NCBI RefSeq assembly: GCF_013402795.1
Contig: NZ_CP058595.1
Coordinates: forward strand, 1,399,501 to 1,463,500
DNA: 64,000 nt
DNA from: Costertonia aggregata
GTDB lineage: Bacteria; Bacteroidota; Bacteroidia; Flavobacteriales; Flavobacteriaceae
Direction of reading: 5' to 3'
The first letter of the stretch is position 1, and each line of letters opens with the position of its first letter. Of this stretch, positions 52,769 through 60,179 are shown in pieces. Below the pieces are notes generated by a model. The model saw only the letters and a list, made by a program, of their open reading frames with translations. It was not told the DNA's origin and searched no databases. Made by a program: the position numbers and the translations under genes.

Positions 52769-53665
52769 ATGACCGAATTCCTTTCCGCCTACATCCCAAC
52801 CATTTTACAAATTCTCCTTTTTTTGGTGATGTTCGGTATGGGCATGACGCTGACCATTCCAGATTTTACAAGAGTTGGGGTTGCCCCAAAAGCGGTTTTT
52901 ACCGGTCTGGTCAATCAAATTATTCTAGTGCCGCTCATTGCCTACGTTATTGTCTTATTCATCCCTATGGAACCCATGATGGCCATGGGCTTGATGGTAT
53001 GCGCCTGCAGCCCGGGTGGAGCGGTTTCCAATTTGTTCTCCTATTTGTCCAAGGGAGATACGGCCTTGTCCATTACGTTGACCGCCATCAGTAGTATTGT
53101 TACTATTTTCACAATTCCGTTGATAATTAATTTTTCCTTGGATGCGATATTGGGAACGGTATCGAAAAGCATTCAACTTCCGTTGGGAAAAACCATTTTC
53201 AATATTTTCAAGCTTACCGCCCTACCCGTTTTCCTAGGGATGTTCATCAATTACAAATTTCCCGCTACGGCGAAAAAAAGCAAACCTGCCATCAAATGGG
53301 GTTCTATTACGGTAATTGTTCTTGCCTTGATTTTTATGATTTTGAAATTGGAGGAAATCGGTGATAGTTGGTCTCTTCTTAAGGCCACTTTCCTTAGTGT
53401 TATATTACTTAATTTAGGCACCTTGGCCATCGGTTTTTTTAGTGCAAAATCACTGAAATTATCAACCAAGCAATCGGCAACCATATCTATAGAAAGTGGT
53501 ATGCAGAACAACGTATTGGGAATGACTTTAGCAATGTCGCCCGGCTTATTGAACAGCCCCGAGATGGCTGCTACACCTGGTGTGTATGGTGTTGTAATGA
53601 GTATCTTTGCCATTGGGGTTATTTATATTTATCGAGGTATGATAGTTAAAGACGAAAAAGCATGA
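52769..53665 (+). CDS. Bile acid:sodium symporter (BASS) family transporter
   Basis: A 298-residue inner-membrane protein with about nine to ten helices. The pattern MFGMGMTLTIPDFTRVGVAPKAVFTGLVNQIILVPLIAYVIV, the sodium-site segment VCACSPGGAVSNLFSYLSKGDTALSITLTAISSI and SIESGMQNNVLGMTLAMS are typical of BASS/SLC10 carriers. They import steroid-like or organic anions such as bile acids, pyruvate, pantoate with sodium. Here it could carry an anionic substrate fragment. Its stop overlaps the next start (ATGA). Confidence 0.9.
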   Translation: MTEFLSAYIPTILQILLFLVMFGMGMTLTIPDFTRVGVAPKAVFTGLVNQIILVPLIAYVIVLFIPMEPMMAMGLMVCACSPGGAVSNLFSYLSKGDTALSITLTAISSIVTIFTIPLIINFSLDAILGTVSKSIQLPLGKTIFNIFKLTALPVFLGMFINYKFPATAKKSKPAIKWGSITVIVLALIFMILKLEEIGDSWSLLKATFLSVILLNLGTLAIGFFSAKSLKLSTKQSATISIESGMQNNVLGMTLAMSPGLLNSPEMAATPGVYGVVMSIFAIGVIYIYRGMIVKDEKA

Positions 53666-54435
53666 ATCTGTATTTGGAGAACAAATTATTTTTAGTGGGG
53701 GGCGCAACGAGCGGACTGGGAAAAGCCATTTTGGAGCAGCTAATTTCCGAGGGAGCCAAGGTAATAGCAATCGCTCGAACACAAGAAAAACTAGAAGCTT
53801 TACAAAGAACCGATTCTGCAATTGAAATTGTGGTTGGCGACCTGTCCCAACAAGCATTTTTGGATAAAGTCCTACAAAAAATCGGAAATCGCATTTTGAC
53901 TGGTGCGGTCATTAATTCTGGAGGACCACCGGCAATGCCCGTTATGGAAACTACGCTTTCTGATTGGGATGAAGCTTACAAAACGGTGGTACGTTGGAAG
54001 ATTGCTTTAACCCAAGCCTTACTTCCTAAAATGATTGATAGTGGTTATGGCAGATTATTATATATAGAGAGTGTATCTACAAAGCAACCTGTAGAAAATC
54101 TCGTCTTGAGCAATGCCATGCGATTAGCGGTAACCGGATATGTAAAAACCCTTTCTCAAGAAATCGGAGGTTCAGGAGTAACTCTGAATATACTAGGCCC
54201 GGGATACCATGCGACACAACGTATGGAAAATCTTTTTGCGAAAAATAGCGAGTTAAAAGGTATTCCGGAAAAAGAAATTCGAAAAACTTTTTCTGATCAA
54301 ACAGCTGTAAAGCAAATAGGAAAACCCGAAGATTTTGCCTCGTTGGCCGTTTGGTTGCTTTCTCCGCTTAGCAGTTACATTACAGGCCAGACCCTAACCG
54401 TAGATGGTGGTTTGGTAAAAGGCACTATGGGATAA
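53662..54435 (+). CDS. Atypical short-chain dehydrogenase/reductase lacking the Y-x3-K pair
   Basis: A 257-residue SDR-fold protein. The cofactor loop is LVGGATSGLGKAILEQL and the C-terminus LTVDGGLVKGTMG is normal. The NNAG motif is replaced by NSGGPPAMP, and the catalytic Tyr-x3-Lys region reads VENLVLSNAMRLAVTGYVKTL, the variant with LSNxxR seen in a known group of SDR proteins. The catalytic Ser remains (IESVST). Activity may be different or lost. It ends the operon that begins at 45631, overlapping the transporter gene by four bases. Confidence 0.82.
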   Translation: MNLYLENKLFLVGGATSGLGKAILEQLISEGAKVIAIARTQEKLEALQRTDSAIEIVVGDLSQQAFLDKVLQKIGNRILTGAVINSGGPPAMPVMETTLSDWDEAYKTVVRWKIALTQALLPKMIDSGYGRLLYIESVSTKQPVENLVLSNAMRLAVTGYVKTLSQEIGGSGVTLNILGPGYHATQRMENLFAKNSELKGIPEKEIRKTFSDQTAVKQIGKPEDFASLAVWLLSPLSSYITGQTLTVDGGLVKGTMG

Positions 54436-54547
54436 TATTTATACTGGCTCTCCTTTACTATGATGACATTGCTTTGTACAATGAGAAACACCATTGCTCA
54501 AGAACAGTAAGGTTGTCGTAGTTGAACCTGTTTATATTTGGCCCTCA

Positions 54548-55228
54548 TCAAGTTGTTTTCTTGTTTTCGCTTTTTAGAGTTGTGTTCTGACTTATAAAAT
54601 TAGGCTCGATGAGCGTCCACCCCGATAATATTTTTCGAAGGTTGATACCTATACGTTTTGCCTCGGGGTTGACCCATGTATAGCTTATAGCCTTACTATT
54701 TATTTCTACTTTGGCCATGGGCAAGTCATAAATGGCTAGTTTCATTATGGCTAGTTTTTTGGCAAAAATCAATTGGGTCAGTTCAACGGTATACTCCATA
54801 TGGTCCAAATCGAGTTCTACCATGCCTCCTTGGTCGTGCAGTTCAAGATTACCTTGATGGTATGTCTCTTCTTCATTATCAGGAGATGGGCACTCTATCC
54901 ATCCTGAAAATTTACGTATTCGCATAAATTTGTATGGAAACGGATTATCAAAGTATTCACTGTCTTTTGTATAAAGCATATCGCCATCGAGTCGAAACGG
55001 ACTTAGCGATAGTTTAGAAACTTGCAGTTCAAGGATGTCGACAGCATCTACTGCATTTCTTCCTTCATGAATCGCAACTACTATAGTATCTTCATTTTTT
55101 TTTACGATTTTTAGAGAAAAATGGCGATGCTTTACTTCAACAGCTTCCCTGTGCATTTCTTCCTCAGTGCGTTCAAGCCAATATTGTTGAAAATTATCCC
55201 ATTCCCCTATGATGTTCAAATACTCCAT
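54548..55228 (-). CDS. Beta-rich protein of unknown function, related to the C-terminal module of 11249-12343
   Basis: I use the ATG at 55228; the frame upstream starts only at a TTG inside the neighbouring gene's end. The 226-residue product has no signal. The opening IIGEWDNFQQYWLERTEEEMHREA has the W-D-N-F-Q arrangement of calycin-like proteins (compare DUF3598), and the second half (DQGGMVELDLDHM; AISYTWVNPEAKRIGINLRKILSGWTLIEPN) resembles the end of the CpcT-like protein at 11249 (DQGGSFEFEY; LIYSWGNPGADRIGFNPGWV). A ligand-binding barrel is plausible. It follows the hydrolase gene by 11 bases. Confidence 0.58.
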   Translation of the reverse strand: MEYLNIIGEWDNFQQYWLERTEEEMHREAVEVKHRHFSLKIVKKNEDTIVVAIHEGRNAVDAVDILELQVSKLSLSPFRLDGDMLYTKDSEYFDNPFPYKFMRIRKFSGWIECPSPDNEEETYHQGNLELHDQGGMVELDLDHMEYTVELTQLIFAKKLAIMKLAIYDLPMAKVEINSKAISYTWVNPEAKRIGINLRKILSGWTLIEPNFISQNTTLKSENKKTT

Positions 55229-55239
55229 AAAAATAAGTT

Positions 55240-56265
55240 TTAAGTTTTGTACCAATCTACCAAATACATCTGCGCCTCTTCAGCTGATACATTGGGGTTG
55301 TTTTTCAACAAGAGTTGCCAAGCCTCTTGAAAATGCTGCCCATTTTGTTGGATCTCCGGTGGATTCTCCATCGGTTTTATATACTCTAAAATAATGCTAT
55401 CCACTTCTTCCATAACAGTATTACGTGCTTTATAGTCTGTTAATCTTTCGGATACCCCTAAAATAAAACTGACCATTTTTTGGTTTCGTTCTTCGGCATC
55501 GCCTTTGATCACAAACGGTTGAACATGGTCTTTGAATTCAAATGCCAAAAGCTGGTCTACATATTTTGTGATAATGCTATTCTCCCATCTAAAAATCGTC
55601 GTAGGTACTTTTAATCGCTGAACATACCTTCCCCGTTCGTGTTGAAAAGCCAATCTGTAAGCGATATCATAGGTAGCACCGGCCTTAAGATAATCCATAG
55701 CCACCATTTGTAGCACAAAAAGGGGCATCTGGGGACGGTTCAAAGCATACTTTTTGGTCGTGAAACACCAAGGAAAGTATTGAAACATTTGTGAAACAAT
55801 AGACCAAATTTGGGTAAGGTGACCGCCATCTAACCGGGGTGTTAAATCCGGAAAATAGTGTTCAATAATCTCATTCGCCGAAGCATCGTCAAAATGAGCT
55901 GCATTATCCAAAAAAATATGCGAAACCGAGTCGGGATATTCCAACCCATAACGCACTGCCAATTGTGCCCCAGTTGCCGAACCATAAATCGCAGGTTTTT
56001 CCAAACCTAGCTTTTTAAATGCTTCGTGAAAAAAATCGGTGTATGCGGATAATTCATAAGGTACTACGGCCAATGCATCAGATTTACCATAACCCGGCGT
56101 GTCAACACATAGTACCGTGTAATTTGAAGACAGTTGTTTGGCCAAGGGCAACATGGTTTCCCCACTACTGGGAGAAGGATGCAATAGTATCAAGGCCGGA
56201 CCACTGCCCATCATATAAAAATGGAGCTTTTTGTTATTTACGGTTACATACCTGTCAATGTACAT
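55240..56265 (-). CDS. Alpha/beta hydrolase with changed nucleophile elbow (GSATG)
   Basis: A 341-residue alpha/beta hydrolase-fold protein: LILLHPSPSSGETMLPLAKQL, VLCVDTPGYGKSDALA, elbow AIYGSATGAQLAVRYGLEYPD, and a long C-terminal helical tail. Aligning the elbow on its two glycines puts Ala where the Ser nucleophile belongs. So it is either inactive as an esterase or uses another mechanism; some hydrolase-fold enzymes do lyase or oxygenase-type chemistry without the Ser. It heads a two-gene minus-strand operon behind the operator at 56284 and is divergent from the MDR gene at 56363. Confidence 0.8.
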   Translation of the reverse strand: MYIDRYVTVNNKKLHFYMMGSGPALILLHPSPSSGETMLPLAKQLSSNYTVLCVDTPGYGKSDALAVVPYELSAYTDFFHEAFKKLGLEKPAIYGSATGAQLAVRYGLEYPDSVSHIFLDNAAHFDDASANEIIEHYFPDLTPRLDGGHLTQIWSIVSQMFQYFPWCFTTKKYALNRPQMPLFVLQMVAMDYLKAGATYDIAYRLAFQHERGRYVQRLKVPTTIFRWENSIITKYVDQLLAFEFKDHVQPFVIKGDAEERNQKMVSFILGVSERLTDYKARNTVMEEVDSIILEYIKPMENPPEIQQNGQHFQEAWQLLLKNNPNVSAEEAQMYLVDWYKT

Positions 56266-56283
56266 TGGTGCTGAAATTAAATA

Positions 56284-56320
56284 TTAGTTAATATAGTTAA
56301 TTATTTATAATATTAACTAA
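56284..56320. promoter_or_regulatory. Tandem palindromic operator between hydrolase and MDR genes
   Basis: TTAGTTAAT-ATA-GTTAATTAT (56284-56304) and, 16 bp on, ATTATTTAT-AAT-ATTAACTAA (56300-56320). The right edge continues as TAATTTTG (56318-56325), an exact match to the -7 element TAnnTTTG for the plus-strand MDR gene. It lies in a 97-base divergent gap. Confidence 0.8.
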
Positions 56321-56362
56321 TTTTGATTAACTTTAAAATCAATATTTGACACTTCCCATATT

Positions 56363-57358
56363 ATGACCAATACACTGGTAACCCTAGAGAACAGACCGAG
56401 CGGTGCTGTGAAAGTAAGCGATTTTGGCCTAAAGACCGAAAAAGTTCGAGAATTAAAGAACGGTGAGTTTTTGGTAAATATCGAAGCGCTATCCATGGAT
56501 CCTGCGATTAGAGGTTGGATGAATCCCGGTACAACCTACATCAAAGGAGTTGAACTGGGCACTGTGATGCGTAGTTTTTCAGCCGGAAAAGTAATAGATT
56601 CAAAAAACGATTCTTTTAAAGTAGGTGTTTACGTTGAAGGATTGTTAGGTGCCCAAACACATGCAATTACAGATGGTACCGGAATACGTATCATTAATGT
56701 TGAAAATAGCAAACTTACCCACCACTTGGGTGTTTTGGGCATGCCAGGAATGACCGCTTATTTTGGGCTGCTACGTCGTGGCGAACCCAAGCCTGGTGAA
56801 GTCATCTATGTTTCTGCGGCATCAGGTGTAGTAGGTTCCACCGTTGGCCAAATAGCGAAGATCAAAGGCTGTACCGTTATAGGATCTGCCGGGAGCGAGG
56901 CAAAATGCAAATACCTTATCGATGAGTGCGGTTTTGACCATGCCATTAACTATAAGACCGAAGATTTAGACGCTAAATTGAAGGAGTATGCGCCGGACGG
57001 GGTTCATATATTTTATGACAACGTTGGTGGCGACACCCTTAATACCGCACTGGCAAATTTGGCACAAGGAGCTAGGGTCGTTATCTGTGGTGCCATTTCA
57101 CAGTACAATGACATGGGCAATATCCAAGGCCCCGCCAACTATATGAAAATAGTGACCGCAAGGGGTTACATGACAGGCATTATCGTATTCGACTTTATCA
57201 AAGAATGGCCTGCTGCGACCAAGGAAATTGCGGGATGGATTGCCGAAGGGAAAATACACGTAAAGGAAGATGTTGTTCATGGTCTGGAAAACTATACCGA
57301 GACCCTTATGATGCTTTTTACAGGTAAGAATTTTGGAAAGTTGATTTTAACAGTGTAG
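56363..57358 (+). CDS. MDR-superfamily NADP-dependent double-bond reductase (PTGR/LTB4DH-like)
   Basis: A 331-residue zinc-independent reductase: ALSMDPAIRGWMNPGTTY, VYVSAASGVVGSTVGQIAKIKGCTVIGSAGSEAKC, DHAINYKTEDLDAKL, GVHIFYDNVGGDTLNTAL and VICGAISQYN. This is the curcumin/leukotriene B4 dehydrogenase and prostaglandin reductase group, which reduces the C=C bond conjugated to a carbonyl using NADPH. It is the intact version of the frameshifted gene at 3177-4197, so it may cover its role. It starts the two-gene run with the VOC gene. Confidence 0.9.
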   Translation: MTNTLVTLENRPSGAVKVSDFGLKTEKVRELKNGEFLVNIEALSMDPAIRGWMNPGTTYIKGVELGTVMRSFSAGKVIDSKNDSFKVGVYVEGLLGAQTHAITDGTGIRIINVENSKLTHHLGVLGMPGMTAYFGLLRRGEPKPGEVIYVSAASGVVGSTVGQIAKIKGCTVIGSAGSEAKCKYLIDECGFDHAINYKTEDLDAKLKEYAPDGVHIFYDNVGGDTLNTALANLAQGARVVICGAISQYNDMGNIQGPANYMKIVTARGYMTGIIVFDFIKEWPAATKEIAGWIAEGKIHVKEDVVHGLENYTETLMMLFTGKNFGKLILTV

Positions 57359-57389
57359 GGTTTTTAAGAATTAATTTTTAAAGGTATAA

Positions 57390-58451
57390 ATGAGCACTAC
57401 ACAAAACATACCGGATACAGGCATTAGTGGTTTATACGAAGTAATGCTGGGCACGGATGATGCTACTTACGCAAAAAAATACTTTTCCGATTTTGGATTT
57501 CACGTTACCGATTCCGCATCAATTTCCGCTTCAGAGGCATTGAAAGTTTATGGCGTGGATTCAGAACTTACTTCTTATCGTTTGCAGAATGGAGAAATAG
57601 ATAGTCACGGACTACTTCGTATTTTAGAATGGGAAAGACCACTTGGCAATGGTATAGGATATACACCCATTGAAACCATTGGTTCCCGTATTGCGGTCAT
57701 GCGAACCCACGATATCTTTAGATTATACGATATTTATAAGACCGCTCGTGATATGGGCAAAAAGCAATGGTTTCCGACACCACCGGTAGCCGATGACCTT
57801 TATGGGCTGAATACCGGCGAGCGTGATTTTTTTAACCGCCCCGTCATTGTTCGTGAAAATGCGGTTTACGGCGCATTTTTCAATCATATATTTTATCAGC
57901 GTTATGGTTATATAATCCCGGGATATGGTACTATTGAAGATGCTACCAAACTAAAAACCAGTGAGTTTACGCATCATGATTTTATAATAAATGCGAAATC
58001 AATGCATCAAATGAGCTATCTGTGCACTGCGCTTGGCCTGCAGGCCGAAGATAAACCCGCGCTTGATGGTGACTGGTTAAAAGGCCCGCAACAGGTTTTT
58101 CAAATGGAACCTGGTTTTAGCCATACCTATCAGGGTTTTGTCTCACCAAACAATATCTGCGGAAAAATGAAATTTTTTATACCGAACGGTATAAGGCCTA
58201 ACAAATCTGAACAACAGCGTATAGGTGAAAAGGGGATTACACTGCACTCTTTCTACAGCCCTAAACTAGAAATGGTGCATGAACTGGTTTCTGAACATGG
58301 TCTATATCATTCTGAAGTATTAAAAAATGAGTTCGGCGAAGAATCCTTTATTTTTTCAGATACTGCGGGTGTATGTTGGCAAATCATTGAAAAATTGGGT
58401 ACTACGAAGAATATACCCGTAACTGAACTTGAATTTAAGCTGACCAACTGA
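57390..58451 (+). CDS. Two-domain VOC family protein
   Basis: A 353-residue double VOC protein, the most divergent of four. The first module (GISGLYEVMLGTDDATYAKKYFSDFGF) and the second (THHDFIINAKSMHQMSYLCTALGL; ESFIFSDTAGVCWQIIEKLG) are recognisable by strand order. Candidate metal-type residues are the His pairs near TLHSF and HHDF, but I cannot fix the site. The reaction is unknown. It lies 31 bases after the MDR gene and before the operator at 58510. Confidence 0.78.
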   Translation: MSTTQNIPDTGISGLYEVMLGTDDATYAKKYFSDFGFHVTDSASISASEALKVYGVDSELTSYRLQNGEIDSHGLLRILEWERPLGNGIGYTPIETIGSRIAVMRTHDIFRLYDIYKTARDMGKKQWFPTPPVADDLYGLNTGERDFFNRPVIVRENAVYGAFFNHIFYQRYGYIIPGYGTIEDATKLKTSEFTHHDFIINAKSMHQMSYLCTALGLQAEDKPALDGDWLKGPQQVFQMEPGFSHTYQGFVSPNNICGKMKFFIPNGIRPNKSEQQRIGEKGITLHSFYSPKLEMVHELVSEHGLYHSEVLKNEFGEESFIFSDTAGVCWQIIEKLGTTKNIPVTELEFKLTN

Positions 58452-58509
58452 TATTCGGCGTATTATACTCAATAAAGATATTCATCGATTAATATACCTC
58501 TTTGACAAA

Positions 58510-58530
58510 ATAGTTAATATTATTAACTAT
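58510..58530. promoter_or_regulatory. Palindromic operator in front of the nitrilase-like/MarR operon
   Basis: A perfect palindrome ATAGTTAAT-ATT-ATTAACTAT, with edge TATTTTCG (58528-58535), seven of eight bases to the -7 element, 21 bases before the TTG start at 58557. It controls the operon that includes the MarR regulator, so it implies autoregulation. Confidence 0.78.
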
Positions 58531-58556
58531 TTTCGTAATCAATAAAAGATATTGTA

Positions 58557-59576
58557 TTGGAGTTGATTTCTAGATATAAAGCCTTAGCACTACAAACCGA
58601 ATGTTTTGCAATAAATAAATGCAAAAATAAAGGTTCTGCCTATGAAACAATGCGAAAATCACTGGATACGGTTTTAGCTGAAACAAGGGGATCCAAGGGA
58701 TTTATTGGACCAGATTTGAAATTGGTCGTTCTTCCCGAATATTTTTTGACAAGTTTTCCTTTTGGCGAAAATCTGGACGAATGGCGCCAAAAGGCATGTA
58801 TCTCGACTAACGATGCCCTGTTTTTCCAAATGAAGGAATTTTGTGTACAACAGGCTATATTTTTATCGGGTAATTTTTACGAATTGGATGAAAATTTTCC
58901 TGATCTGTACTTTCAGAGCAGTTTTATTATAGATGATACGGGCGAATTGATATTGAAGTATCGTAGATTAAATTCAATGTTTGCGCCCACACCGCACGAC
59001 GTGCTTGACGACTACATAAAAATTTATGGCAACGATTCCCTTTTCCCCGTAGCCGATACCAAATTGGGCAAACTGGCCTGCATCGCTTCAGAAGAAATTC
59101 TATATCCCGAAATTGCTCGTTGTTTAATGATGCGGGGAGCGGAAGTTTTTCTGCATTCCTCATCTGAGGCTGGGAGTCCGCAATTAACGCATAAAGAGGT
59201 AGCCAAGCGAGCTAGGGCCATTGAAAATATGTGCTACGTAGTGTCGGCAAACTCCGCAGGTATTTCCGGTATAGACTTTCCCTTTGCCGCTACTGATGGG
59301 CTTTCGAAAGTGGTTGGCTATGAAGGTCATGTTTTGTCCGAGGCTGGCACGGGCGGGAGCATGGTCGCCAATAGTTATTTGGACATTGTGGCTTTACGTG
59401 ATTATCGCTCCAAAGTATCAATGCAAAATTATAATGCAAGGCAGCGCTTTGAGCTTTACGCCCCTTCCTATGGCTCATATTCGCATTATCCCGCCAATAG
59501 CTTTAAGAATGAAAATCCGTCAAAAGAATTGTTCATAAAAACACAATTAAACGTTATCAAAAAAATACAGAACTGA
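58557..59576 (+). CDS. Nitrilase-superfamily (carbon-nitrogen hydrolase fold) protein with changed catalytic residues
   Basis: A 339-residue cytosolic protein. A TTG at 58557 is used because the first strand (YKALALQTECFAINKC) lies right behind it and the next Met is too late. The catalytic Glu is in LVVLPEYFLTSFPFGE. The Lys region reads LKYRRLN (Arg where Lys is expected) and the nucleophile region reads LACIASEEILYPEIARCLMMRGAEV: counting back from Pro, the Cys position is Ser. This resembles the change in the lipoprotein at 1441. Either a divergent hydrolase or a pseudo-enzyme. It is the first gene of the operon with MarR, 57 bases ahead of it. Confidence 0.78.
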   Translation: MELISRYKALALQTECFAINKCKNKGSAYETMRKSLDTVLAETRGSKGFIGPDLKLVVLPEYFLTSFPFGENLDEWRQKACISTNDALFFQMKEFCVQQAIFLSGNFYELDENFPDLYFQSSFIIDDTGELILKYRRLNSMFAPTPHDVLDDYIKIYGNDSLFPVADTKLGKLACIASEEILYPEIARCLMMRGAEVFLHSSSEAGSPQLTHKEVAKRARAIENMCYVVSANSAGISGIDFPFAATDGLSKVVGYEGHVLSEAGTGGSMVANSYLDIVALRDYRSKVSMQNYNARQRFELYAPSYGSYSHYPANSFKNENPSKELFIKTQLNVIKKIQN

Positions 59577-59632
59577 AGGTAAGTGCCTTATCTTGTACAT
59601 GCTTTTAATTCCTCACTTAATGAATATGAAAA

Positions 59633-60145
59633 ATGATTGAAAAAAGTATTGAAGAATCAATAGTACTCAGCATTTTTGAATTGGCCAACCAATTAAAAAA
59701 AATTGGTGACGAGGTCTATCAAAAAGTAGGTCTGACCACACAGCAATGGCTTATTTTATTACACTTGGCCGATAATCCCAATCTCCCGTTCTTTAAAAGG
59801 GAAAAGCACAAGAAAGCGTTGATGGCCAGCGAATTGGCAGAATCGTTGAACGTATCTCGCGCAAACATCACCAACCTCATTAATGTGCTGTTGGACAAGA
59901 ATCTCATACGCCAATACGAAGATGAGAACGATAGAAGAAAAAAACGCCTGCAACTTACCGAAAAAGGAGTAGAGCTGGTAAATAAAACACAACCCTCACG
60001 TTTGGCCGTAATCATGTTTTTGACCGAAGGCTTCAATACAGATGAAAAAGAAACTTTTCTTCGTTTTTTAGAAGCGTGTACCGACAAGATCATGAACGAA
60101 GAGGAAAAAATACTATCCTTTCATAAATTATTGGTAGACGCATAG
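59633..60145 (+). CDS. MarR-family transcriptional regulator
   Basis: A 170-residue winged-helix regulator: TTQQWLILLHLADNP opens the DNA-binding domain, recognition helix ASELAESLNVSRANITNLINVLLDKNLI, wing DENDRRKKRLQLTEKGVELVN, and helices on both sides for dimerisation. MarR proteins bind palindromes with about 20-bp length as dimers, often losing DNA on binding a phenolic or similar ligand. It is the only regulator gene in the window and sits behind one of 13 copies of the same palindrome (58510), so it is the best candidate to control them all, including itself. The insert PFFKREKHKKALM between the first and second helices is slightly long for the family. Confidence 0.92.
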   Translation: MIEKSIEESIVLSIFELANQLKKIGDEVYQKVGLTTQQWLILLHLADNPNLPFFKREKHKKALMASELAESLNVSRANITNLINVLLDKNLIRQYEDENDRRKKRLQLTEKGVELVNKTQPSRLAVIMFLTEGFNTDEKETFLRFLEACTDKIMNEEEKILSFHKLLVDA

Positions 60146-60179
60146 CGCAACAATTTAGGTTTCACAAAAATACTCACGT

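Noticed and set aside
11198-58530. The repeated AT-rich palindromes could be taken for CRISPR repeats or mobile-element ends.
   Set aside because: They are single or paired, kilobases apart, without spacers, Cas genes, transposase or target duplications, and all lie before operons.
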